Shown: piece by piece, positions 56,765 through 64,000 of the stretch
How the letters are laid out: each line of letters opens with the position of its first letter
How positions within the stretch are numbered: position 1 is the first letter of the stretch
Assembly (NCBI GenBank): GCA_964442735.1
Contig: CAYUAP010000003.1
Location: 1 to 64,000, forward strand
Length of the DNA: 64,000 nt
Reading direction: 5' to 3'
Source of the DNA: JAUNBG01 sp964442735
Lineage (GTDB): Bacteria; Planctomycetota; Planctomycetia; Pirellulales; Thermoguttaceae
Notes under the pieces: model-generated
What the model saw: the letters and a program-made list of their open reading frames with translations, nothing else
The model's database searches: none
What the model was told of the DNA's origin: nothing
Position numbers and translations under genes: made by a program

Positions 56765-56884
56765 TATACTGTACGATTTTATAAATGCGGCATTTCCTGG
56801 GAACACGGACGTCTCGTCCGTATTCTCCAAAACAGGTGTCTCGCCTGTTTGGAAAAATAGACTTTTATAACGACTTTGAGTATA
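56765..56884 (-). repeat. Repeat family B element, copy 3
   Basis: 120 bp, starting TATACTGTACGATTTTATAAA and ending TTATAACGACTTTGAGTATA, with hairpins ACGGACGTCTCGTCCGT and AACAGGTGTCTCGCCTGTTT inside. Same orientation as the 9344-9497 copy. Confidence 0.8.
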
Positions 56885-57322
56885 TTCAACCGCATAAAAT
56901 ACTATGTTAGAATTCTTTAAATGAATTTCGAATCAACAAATATCAGCCTGTCTTAAAGAGATCGTTTGAACCCACTCCGAAACAGTGTGACAAATAAAGA
57001 ATAGTATGATCGATAACGAATTTTTTATATTATCTATAACTAACATTAACATCAAGCCATGAATGATTGTACAATTGGAGATCGGGATACCCTGAACTGT
57101 CACCAATATTGAATTGTTAATTTTCTGTCTTCCACCACCCTTTCATGGAAGATAATCGTATTCATTCAGGCTATGACTTTTGGTACGTTTAATAATATTT
57201 TGATGATTGTACCTGCTTCCCTATATTTGTGATATTCTATCGCTTAAAAGCAATCATTTAGAGTAATATGTAATTTATAAAAAAGAAAATGACCGGAATG
57301 TGTACCTTCCATCTACCTCCTT

Positions 57323-57348
57323 AAAAACAGGCGAATACGCCTGTTTTG
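57323..57348. terminator. Hairpin after gcvPB, family B-like stem
   Basis: AAAACAGGCG, loop AATA, CGCCTGTTTT forms a 10-bp stem with a T-run on the second side and A-run on the first. It lies about 75 bases past the gcvPB stop and may end that transcript; its sequence is that of the family B first hairpin. Confidence 0.5.
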
Positions 57349-57421
57349 GATCATTGAATAAATCGGAAGATTTAAAGTTTATAAACCAGATAGGGATTCC
57401 CCGAGATATTCCGATCGAATT

Positions 57422-58876
57422 CTATTCGTTATCTTCCTTGTATTTCAGAACAGGATACCTGGCGGCCCGAGTTTCGTCTACGCGTTTGATAACGGTTGTA
57501 TGCGGAGCTTCTTTAACCAGGTCGGGCTGTTCCCGACATTCTTTTGCAATCTGTTTCATTGCCGCAATAAATGCATCAAGCCGTTCCTTCGATTCCGTTT
57601 CCGTAGGCTCAAACATCATGGCTTCATGAACAATCAACGGGAAATAGATCGTCGGCGGATGATAACCGAAGTCCATGAGGCGTTTGGCTATATCCAATGT
57701 TCGAATACCATATGGTTCCTGTTTTTTATTCGTTGCAACAAATTCGTGTTTACAGATGCCGTCAAATGGAATATCATAGTCGTCTGCAAGATGATATTTG
57801 AGATAATTAGCCGCCAGAACCGCATGTTGACAAGCTTCCTTAATACCTTGACATCCGATACTTTTTATATAGGTATATGCCTTGACACAAACACCAAAAT
57901 TACCGAAAAAAGTTTTTACTTTTCCAATCGACTGCGGACGGTCATAATCAAGATCATAAAAACCTTCTTCATTTTTAACGATACGCGGCACAGGTAAAAA
58001 CGGCTTTAATGGTCGTTTAACTCCGACAGCCCCCGCCCCTGGTCCACCACCACCATGTGGAGTCGCAAATGTTTTATGTAAATTGTAATGAACAATATCA
58101 AACCCCATATCGCCCGGACGTGCCATTCCCATAATGGCATTCAAATTGGCCCCATCGTAATACAGTAACCCACCAGACTGATGAACCATGTCGGCAATTT
58201 CGAGAATATCGGTCTCAAAAAGTCCCAATGTATTCGGATTCGTCAGCATGAGACCCGCCACCTCGTCATTCAGCTTCAAGGCCAGATCGTCCAGACAGAC
58301 TCGTCCCTGATCGTTCGATTTGACTTCCCGAACTTTAAATCCGACAGCCGCCGCAGATGCCGGATTCGTTCCATGTGCCGAGTCTGGAACTAAAATAACG
58401 TTTCGTTTCTCGTCCTGACGACTTTTATGCCAGGCTCGAATGATCATAAGACCGGTTAATTCGCCATGCGCTCCCGCTGCAGGCTGAAGCGTAAATTTGT
58501 GCATTCCGCCAAATTCCGCTAGCATTAACTGAAGTTCGTATAATAATTCCAAAGCCCCTTGAACAGACCATGTCTTCTGATACGGATGTATATTAGCGAA
58601 ACCAGGAAGCATTGCCGCCCATTCATCGATCTTCGGATTGTATTTCATGGTACAGGAACCAAGGGGATACATTCCGTCATCAACCCCAAACGCACGATGG
58701 GACAACTCCGTAAAATGCCGAACAGCTTCGACTTCACTCAACTCGGGAATCCCCAGGTCGGCACCGCGCCAGTGTTCTTCCGGAATGGTCTCCTGAAGAT
58801 CAATGGCAGGAAGATCCTGAAGTGGAAAACGAAAATAGTTACTTCCCTTGACATTTTTTTCAAATAACAGTTTCAT
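57422..58876 (-). CDS. gcvPB: Glycine dehydrogenase (decarboxylating) subunit 2
   Basis: A 484-residue beta subunit of the glycine cleavage system P protein, carrying PLP. The cofactor lysine is Lys268 in NLHKTFATPHGGGGPGAG. YPLGSCTMKYNP and DSAHGTNPASAA are also family signatures. With subunit 1 it decarboxylates glycine and passes the aminomethyl group to GcvH. The start codon overlaps the gcvPA stop by one base (TAATG), so translation is coupled. The split P protein is typical of many anaerobes and archaea. Confidence 0.95.
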   Translation of the reverse strand: MKLLFEKNVKGSNYFRFPLQDLPAIDLQETIPEEHWRGADLGIPELSEVEAVRHFTELSHRAFGVDDGMYPLGSCTMKYNPKIDEWAAMLPGFANIHPYQKTWSVQGALELLYELQLMLAEFGGMHKFTLQPAAGAHGELTGLMIIRAWHKSRQDEKRNVILVPDSAHGTNPASAAAVGFKVREVKSNDQGRVCLDDLALKLNDEVAGLMLTNPNTLGLFETDILEIADMVHQSGGLLYYDGANLNAIMGMARPGDMGFDIVHYNLHKTFATPHGGGGPGAGAVGVKRPLKPFLPVPRIVKNEEGFYDLDYDRPQSIGKVKTFFGNFGVCVKAYTYIKSIGCQGIKEACQHAVLAANYLKYHLADDYDIPFDGICKHEFVATNKKQEPYGIRTLDIAKRLMDFGYHPPTIYFPLIVHEAMMFEPTETESKERLDAFIAAMKQIAKECREQPDLVKEAPHTTVIKRVDETRAARYPVLKYKEDNE

Positions 58877-60234
58877 TACAGTTCTTCTCCTCCCTGTGGA
58901 CTTCTTTCTTCGTCCGAACCAAAACAGTATTCTTTCATTAAAGCTACGAGTTCATCCACCTCTTCCCGACGTCGTTTTTCAGTAAAGGCGAGAAGTAGTG
59001 CACCATTGAGTTCGTATCCACCTATAATGCCACCATCAAGAAGATAATCGTTCAAACCAGCCGGATCAGGAACATTAACCGCGAATTCCCGAAAAAATGG
59101 TGCCGAAAAAGGAAATGTAAATCCGGCTTTCTGTAATTCGGTATGGGCATAACGCGCAATATGATGCGAACAGTAGGCCGCCTGCTTCAAACCGGAAGGA
59201 CCGACGAATGTCAAATACATACAGGCTGCTAACGCACAAAGCGCCTCGTTGGAACATATATTGGAATTTGCCTTTTCTCGACGAATATGCTGTTCACGTG
59301 CCTGTAATGTCAGAACAAAGGCACGTTTTCCATCAGAATCAACCGTTTGACCAATCAACCGGCCCGGAATTTTTCGAAGAAGATTCTCCTTAACCGCCAT
59401 AAAACCGAGATGAGGCCCTCCAAAAGACATGGGATTCCCCAGAGTTTGACCGTCACCAACTACAATATCGGCCCCCCAATCTCCCGGTGGTTTTAACATG
59501 GCCAACGGTATCGGATCAACCGACATAATAACCAATGCCTTCGTCTGACGTACTAATTCTACTATTTTTCCAACATCTTCCAAATTACCATAGAAGTTCG
59601 GATATTGAATAACAACAGCTCCAGTTTTATCGTCCAAAAGTGTTTCCAGTGTGGCCAGATCGATTAAACCATTCTCTTCCGGTATGTTTTCTATTACCAA
59701 TTTATCATTAATATTATAGGTTCGAACAATCTGTGCATATTCTGGATGAAGTGTTGCTGGAAGTAGTATTTTAGAACGTTTGGTCGTTTCCGCCGCAATT
59801 TGACAAGCCTGGGCCAATGCACTTCCCCCACAATAGAGCGAAGCATTAGCAATATCCATTGCCGTTAAATGACAGATTAAGGTCTGATATTCAAATATCG
59901 CCTGTAAAATACCTTGACTGATTTCAGGCTGATACGGTGTATAGGTCGAATAAAATTCCGACCTCTGAAGTAAATGTGTGACCGCCGCCGGAATATAATG
60001 GTCATAACAACCGGCACCAAGAAAAACAGGATTTTCATCAGCATTCATATTGTCACGTGCCAATTCCTCCAGTTGTTCTCGAACGGATATCTCGGACAAA
60101 CCATTAACCTCTGGCAAAATACAGGTCATACGGATCTCTTCCGGGATGTCGGTAAATAAATCGTCAAGGGAAGAGAGCCCCATCGATTGAAGCATCTCTT
60201 GTACAACAGAATCCGGATTAGGTGTATATCGCAT
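58876..60234 (-). CDS. gcvPA: Glycine dehydrogenase (decarboxylating) subunit 1
   Basis: A 452-residue alpha subunit of the P protein. AAGGGA is 4 bases before the start. It has the same fold as gcvPB without the PLP lysine: FLGAGCYDHYIPAAVTHLLQ, PYQPEISQGILQAIFEYQT and NPMSFGGPHLGFMAVKENLL are diagnostic. Works as a heterotetramer with gcvPB. Its gene is first in the pair, and the coupled stop-start junction ensures equal production. No glycine riboswitch was seen ahead of it. Confidence 0.95.
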   Translation of the reverse strand: MRYTPNPDSVVQEMLQSMGLSSLDDLFTDIPEEIRMTCILPEVNGLSEISVREQLEELARDNMNADENPVFLGAGCYDHYIPAAVTHLLQRSEFYSTYTPYQPEISQGILQAIFEYQTLICHLTAMDIANASLYCGGSALAQACQIAAETTKRSKILLPATLHPEYAQIVRTYNINDKLVIENIPEENGLIDLATLETLLDDKTGAVVIQYPNFYGNLEDVGKIVELVRQTKALVIMSVDPIPLAMLKPPGDWGADIVVGDGQTLGNPMSFGGPHLGFMAVKENLLRKIPGRLIGQTVDSDGKRAFVLTLQAREQHIRREKANSNICSNEALCALAACMYLTFVGPSGLKQAAYCSHHIARYAHTELQKAGFTFPFSAPFFREFAVNVPDPAGLNDYLLDGGIIGGYELNGALLLAFTEKRRREEVDELVALMKEYCFGSDEERSPQGGEEL

Positions 60235-60344
60235 TTGTTCCCTTTGATTAAGTAAATGTTAAATAATTATTGTCTTTTGTAAATAAACCCTTTTTCAAGG
60301 TTCACTTCCAGAATTGTACCTGATCTGAAATCAAAGGTCAATAT

Positions 60345-60371
60345 CGGTAAATTAAATTCGGTAAATTAAAT
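60345..60371. repeat. 14-bp tandem duplication upstream of gcvPA
   Basis: cggtaaattaaatt occurs twice with one final base difference, about 110 bases before the gcvPA start. Confidence 0.8.
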
Positions 60372-60587
60372 ATTGTCCATCGTTTGTATTTTTTCGGAAA
60401 ACATCCATCTTTCCCCAAAAAAGGTATTTTAAAGAAAAGATAATGATATTTTTCATACGAAGTTAAGACACGGAAGAACCAAAAACATTTGGACCCGTAA
60501 AAGTATTTAAAAATATAACCTTGAAAATAGCCGATACAACTTGAATATTCTATAAAAACTTTCCCCCTCTGACTTGTTTCAGGATAT

Positions 60588-60794
60588 GTAACCGTTCACG
60601 GATATAAAGTGAAACCACGGATAACACTGATTTTCACGGATAGTTTTTTGGCAAACAAACTTTTTATGATAAAATTATTTATTGGAATAAATAAAAATGT
60701 TTCGTTTGTTATTGTTAAATATTGTATTTTACAGCAGACTATCTGTGTTTATCCGTGATATCAGTGGTTCCAAAATCGTTCGTGAATGGTTATC
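60588..60794 (+). repeat. Repeat family A element, longest copy
   Basis: 207 bp, from GTAACCGTTCACGGATATAA to CGTTCGTGAATGGTTATC. Identical in layout to 44106-44280 with a longer AT-rich centre. No open frame. Confidence 0.8.
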
Positions 60795-60821
60795 AGGATA
60801 TAAAATGAGATTAAATAAAAA

Positions 60822-60941
60822 TATACTCAAGGTCGTTATAAAAGTCTATTTTTCCAAACAGGCGAGATGCCTGTTTTGGAGAATATGGACGAGACATCCG
60901 CACTTCCAGGAAATGCCGAATTTATAACGTCGTACAGTATA
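60822..60941 (+). repeat. Repeat family B element, copy 4
   Basis: 120 bp, from TATACTCAAGGTCGTTATAAA to TTTATAACGTCGTACAGTATA, with both internal GAGA-type hairpins. It ends 17 bases before the ruvC stop and might serve as its terminator. Confidence 0.8.
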
Positions 60942-60958
60942 ATACCTTTTTTCAGATA

Positions 60959-61453
60959 TTAAACCTGCCCGATTTTACCGTGGAAATAATGACAGAGCGC
61001 AATAGCCAACGCATCGGCAACATCGGCAGGCTCCGGATATTTATCTAAATGAAGCTCTAACTGAATGGCACGTTGCATCTGGTCTTTAGGGGCTCGTCCA
61101 TTGCCTGTTAGTATTTTTTTGATTTTAGTAGCGGCATATGGTTTTACCTCGATATTTGCCTGTGCTGCAGCAAGACAAATAGCACCACGGGCATGCCCCA
61201 TTAAAATAGCAGTTCGAGGACGTTCATATAATGAATACAACTCTTCCAGAGCTAAAACTTCCGGATGAAAAACCTCAATAACTTCAAGAATACCGTCGTA
61301 AATATCCTTAATCCGGCATTCCAAACTTTTCGCATGACTCCGAACAACCCCAGCTTCCAGAAGATGTATAACTCCATTATATCCTTCCAAAACACCATAT
61401 CCTGTTGTATTCAAGCCGGGATCAACACCTATAATGCAACTTTTTCCCGACAA
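60959..61453 (-). CDS. ruvC: Holliday junction resolvase
   Basis: A 164-residue endonuclease that cuts four-way DNA junctions after recombination. It probably starts with TTG at 61453, since AAGGAGG lies 5 bases upstream and no ATG fits. GVDPGLNTTGYG holds catalytic Asp11, VLALEELY holds Glu70, and EPADVADALAIA holds Asp144 and Asp147, matching the four acidic residues of E. coli RuvC. RuvA and RuvB are not in the window. It lies 45 bases after gcvT on the same strand. Confidence 0.93.
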   Translation of the reverse strand: MSGKSCIIGVDPGLNTTGYGVLEGYNGVIHLLEAGVVRSHAKSLECRIKDIYDGILEVIEVFHPEVLALEELYSLYERPRTAILMGHARGAICLAAAQANIEVKPYAATKIKKILTGNGRAPKDQMQRAIQLELHLDKYPEPADVADALAIALCHYFHGKIGQV

Positions 61454-61498
61454 TATTACCTCCTTGATTAACTCCTTGAGTATAACCTTTACGAGTTG

Positions 61499-62614
61499 TT
61501 ATTTCTTCGTCCTTTTCGAATAAAAGACACCCTGTCTGACCTCCGCCCCAATAGGACGATTTCGAATCATTATCTCGATCATAGTCCCCGGGTCTGAAAA
61601 TTCCGTTGGAATCAAGGCCAAGCCCATATTCAGTTTAAGAGTGGGAGCATACATTCCCGTTGTTACAAAACCAACCTGTTCACCATTGACTTCGACTTCA
61701 TAATGCGCACGAGGAACTCCACGATCCTTCATTACAAATTCACACAGTTTACGTGAAACACCCTCCTCTTTTTGTTTCTTAAGGACCGCTTTTCCCAGGA
61801 ATTCAACTTCCTTTTCCACGCGGACAAAAAAGCCGAGTCCGGCCTCGATCGGTGAAATATCGGCGGAAATCTCCTGACCGTAAAGTGGAAGTTTTGCCTC
61901 AAATCGAAGCGTATCCCGAGCCCCAAGACCAATGGGGGTCACCTCCTCTTTTCCAGTCTTTAAAATGGCTTCCCAAAGTGAATTCGCATTTTCATTGGCC
62001 GTATAGATTTCAAAACCATCTTCTCCTGTATAACCGGTTCGCGATACAAGACAGTTTTTTTTCGCAATCGCAATTTCCGGCATAAAACGGAAAAATCGAA
62101 TGGAAGAGAGATCCATATCAGTCAGATTTTGGAGTATCTCCTGCGCCTTCGGCCCCTGAAGAGACAGTTGTGTATACCGCTGGGAAACATTTTCCAAACG
62201 CAAATTACCAAAAGAATTCGTATGTTGTTGAAGCCACTCGTAATCCTTGTCCGTATTGGAAGCGTTTACCACTAAAAGAAAACGATCTTCCGAAAAACGA
62301 TAAACGATCAAATCGTCGACACAACCACCGTTTTCGTAACAGAGGGGCGAATACTGAACTTGACCGTCTTCAACCTTCGTTAAATCATTTGTTATTACCG
62401 ATTGAATAAAAGAAAAGGCATCTTTTCCTTCGACAGTAATCTCGCCCATGTGGGAGACATCGAAAAGACCAGCTCTGGTCCGAACCATTTCATGTTCCTT
62501 GAGTATACCTGATTCATATTGAACTGGTAATTCCCAACCGCCAAAATCAATAATTCGTCCACCATTTTCTTTATGTTTCTCGTAAAGAGGTGTTCGTTTA
62601 AGTTGTTCTCCCAT
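61499..62614 (-). CDS. gcvT: Aminomethyltransferase (glycine cleavage T protein)
   Basis: A 371-residue T protein, transferring the aminomethyl carbon from GcvH to tetrahydrofolate. The start at 62614 has AAGGAT 7 bases upstream; the longer frame to 62665 would overlap argJ. KRTPLYEKHKENGGRIIDFG opens the family, GLFDVSHMGEI is a folate-domain motif, and SRTGYTGEDGFEIY and GLGARDTLRFEAKLPLYGQE are diagnostic. It follows argJ by 19 bases and precedes ruvC, so it is not in the gcvP transcript. GcvH and the L protein are not in the window. Confidence 0.95.
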   Translation of the reverse strand: MGEQLKRTPLYEKHKENGGRIIDFGGWELPVQYESGILKEHEMVRTRAGLFDVSHMGEITVEGKDAFSFIQSVITNDLTKVEDGQVQYSPLCYENGGCVDDLIVYRFSEDRFLLVVNASNTDKDYEWLQQHTNSFGNLRLENVSQRYTQLSLQGPKAQEILQNLTDMDLSSIRFFRFMPEIAIAKKNCLVSRTGYTGEDGFEIYTANENANSLWEAILKTGKEEVTPIGLGARDTLRFEAKLPLYGQEISADISPIEAGLGFFVRVEKEVEFLGKAVLKKQKEEGVSRKLCEFVMKDRGVPRAHYEVEVNGEQVGFVTTGMYAPTLKLNMGLALIPTEFSDPGTMIEIMIRNRPIGAEVRQGVFYSKRTKK

Positions 62615-62633
62615 ATTTATTATCCTTTTTATA

Positions 62634-63830
62634 TCAGGTGGTATATTCTGAATTGAGTCGGACATATTCCATCGTCAGATCGGAAGTCCAGAATCGAATA
62701 TCGGCATCGCCCTCCGCAAAGAAGATTTCAATAGAAGTATCCCGATGATCCCGAATCGACACAGCCACTTCTTTTTTATCAAAGTCAACTGGCGTTCCAT
62801 TTTTGTAAAGGAGAAAACCATTAACCTTTAACGAAACCTTCATGGGATCGAAGGGAACGCCCGCTCTTCCTGATGCGGAAGTAATACGGCCCCAATTAGG
62901 GTCCGCTCCACAAATGGCCGTTTTGACCAAAGCATCATTAGCAATGGTCATCGCTATTTTTTTAGCGGATTCCCGGTCGATACAACCATGAACGTCAATA
63001 GTTATCAGATGGGAAACCCCTTCTCCATCGTTCGGTATCTTTTTTGCCAATTCGATACAGATATCGGTTAATTCCTTGCCAAACCGCTCCAGATCTTCCC
63101 CCTGAAGTGGCTCCGATTCCACCGCCCCATTGGTCAAAAGAAGAAGGGTATCACTTGTACTGGTATGACCTTCGACACTAATGCAATTAAACGATTGGTC
63201 AGCGGCATTTTTAAGTAAACGCTGGGCATCTTCCGGAGTCAACATGGCGTCAGACAGAACCTGAACCAGTAAAGTGGCCATATTGGGACCAATCATGGCG
63301 GCCCCCTTTCCCATTCCGGCCAGAACAATTGTTTTACCATTGGACAGCGTTAAAGAACGAGAGGCGATTTTCTCGACTGTATCGGTGGTCATCATGGCAT
63401 GGGCAGCGTTTTGAAACGATTCGAAATCATATTTCAATTCGCTAACAGCCATTTTGATTCCTTTTTCGATCCGATCCATGGGAAGATGTATACCAATAAC
63501 ACCAGTAGACATAACGAGACCTTTATCTTCAGGCAGCCCGAGGAGCCTGGCGGTCTCTGCTATCATTTTATCCGCGTTTTCAATCCCTTTTTGACCGGTA
63601 CAAGCGTTAGCTACACCCGAATTGGTAATTGTGAGACGGAAACCGGTACCGGGGGTTCTTGTACGATCTAACTGAACCGGAGCCCCACAGACTAAATTCT
63701 GCGTATACACACCCGCAGCCGTTGCCGGTAAATCGGAAATGACAACAGCTAAATCTTTTTTTGTTGTATTCGGCTTGACTTCACAATGAATTCCAGCAAA
63801 TCGATACCCTTTTGGAATTAAAAAAGCCAT
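62634..63830 (-). CDS. argJ: Bifunctional ornithine acetyltransferase / N-acetylglutamate synthase
   Basis: A 398-residue self-cleaving enzyme that recycles the acetyl group in arginine biosynthesis. The start at 63830 has AGGAG about 13 bases upstream; an ATG at 63857 is possible but has no ribosome site. Cleavage occurs before the conserved Thr in IGPNMATLLVQVLSDA (Thr186), where the new N-terminal Thr becomes the nucleophile. MSTGVIGIHLPMDRI and ICGADPNWGRITSASGRAGV are family markers. It appears to head the argJ-gcvT-ruvC string. The rest of the arg pathway is not here. Confidence 0.94.
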   Translation of the reverse strand: MAFLIPKGYRFAGIHCEVKPNTTKKDLAVVISDLPATAAGVYTQNLVCGAPVQLDRTRTPGTGFRLTITNSGVANACTGQKGIENADKMIAETARLLGLPEDKGLVMSTGVIGIHLPMDRIEKGIKMAVSELKYDFESFQNAAHAMMTTDTVEKIASRSLTLSNGKTIVLAGMGKGAAMIGPNMATLLVQVLSDAMLTPEDAQRLLKNAADQSFNCISVEGHTSTSDTLLLLTNGAVESEPLQGEDLERFGKELTDICIELAKKIPNDGEGVSHLITIDVHGCIDRESAKKIAMTIANDALVKTAICGADPNWGRITSASGRAGVPFDPMKVSLKVNGFLLYKNGTPVDFDKKEVAVSIRDHRDTSIEIFFAEGDADIRFWTSDLTMEYVRLNSEYTT

Positions 63831-64000
63831 TTTTATAATACTTCTCCTGATCTCCATTTCACGTAACGGCGGCTAATGTTTCCACGTAGAAACATAATCT
63901 TGAGAAAATTTTAGTCCCCACCACCTCCTGTCAGACTTTTCATTATAACTTTTCACATGAAATATACAAGTGTTCTTGAAATATTTAAAAAGAAGGTTAT

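Larger units (their letters stand above)
56488..57421. other. Long intergenic region with repeats and an inverted repeat
   Basis: About 930 bp upstream of terD and after gcvPB. It holds an inverted repeat (56682-56740), a family B copy (56765-56884) and a hairpin just after gcvPB (57323-57348). No gene was recognised; short frames lack start signals. Confidence 0.6.
60235..60958. other. Intergenic region filled by adjacent family A and family B elements
   Basis: About 720 bp upstream of gcvPA. It holds a 14-bp tandem duplication (60345-60371), a complete family A copy (60588-60794) and a complete family B copy (60822-60941), 27 bases apart. The gcvPA promoter should lie near 60240-60340. Confidence 0.65.

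Noticed and set aside
57300..57629. 109-codon open frame on the plus strand
   Set aside because: It overlaps the C-terminus of gcvPB on the other strand and is a shadow.
60235..60340. Glycine riboswitch ahead of gcvPA
   Set aside because: The short leader shows no conserved glycine aptamer core; control of gcv genes by glycine is not visible here.
63858..64000. Possible gene or RNA at the right end
   Set aside because: Only 143 bases with no frame, repeat or RNA signature; probably the argJ promoter region.

Overview
The window is an AT-rich bacterial chromosome segment, most likely from an anaerobic, polysaccharide-degrading planctomycete. This is an inference from several signs: a giant secreted protein with an N-terminal LEERTLLAV motif (the planctomycete LEPxLLA-type export tag), a Tat-exported Gfo/Idh oxidoreductase, many secreted glycosidases without SusC/SusD or TonB partners, a leucine-rich-repeat fossil, an M50-like membrane protein fossil, a GcvP split into two genes, and an oxygen-sensitive class III ribonucleotide reductase. 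Gut or sediment would fit, but the sequence alone does not decide.

Layout. 1-19.5 kb is a carbohydrate region: two paralogous clan GH-A glycosidases, a LamG plus parallel beta-helix protein, a GH71/99-like protein with a CBM9-like tail, a GH2 enzyme, a TolC-family outer membrane protein and a GH127-type beta-L-arabinofuranosidase. An SDR protein and a small membrane protein sit among them. 19.7-30.9 kb holds an iron alcohol dehydrogenase, a 2636-residue surface protein and hisG. 31.3-36.2 kb is a compact sugar-phosphate cluster: a GT2 membrane glycosyltransferase, a SIS-HAD fusion, a PfkB kinase resembling HldE-N, and a protein with distant deoxyhypusine-synthase-like features. It runs into a second carbohydrate region (36.3-43.1 kb) with a beta-propeller protein, a PQQ-like propeller, Gfo/Idh and a GH10 xylanase. 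44.5-50.7 kb is a cobalamin-sparing locus: nrdG, then nrdD and metE, each of the last two behind its own cobalamin riboswitch. 51-56.5 kb holds an aldo/keto reductase, a GNAT acetyltransferase, a split-Soret-type cytochrome and a TerD/TerA/AIM24 set. 57.4-63.8 kb is housekeeping: gcvPB, gcvPA, ruvC, gcvT and argJ.

Between the genes the window is full of non-coding mobile sequence. Two families of small elements with imperfect terminal inverted repeats (about 170-210 bp and about 120-155 bp) occur in several copies. At least a dozen short, near-perfect direct tandem duplications (10-19 bp units) lie in gaps or at gene ends. Five recognisable gene fossils are also present: LRR protein, M50-like protein, prepilin-like start, UbiA prenyltransferase and a TGA-interrupted membrane protein. 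This points to a genome shedding genes while small repeats spread. No tRNA, rRNA, CRISPR array, intact transposase or phage gene was recognised.
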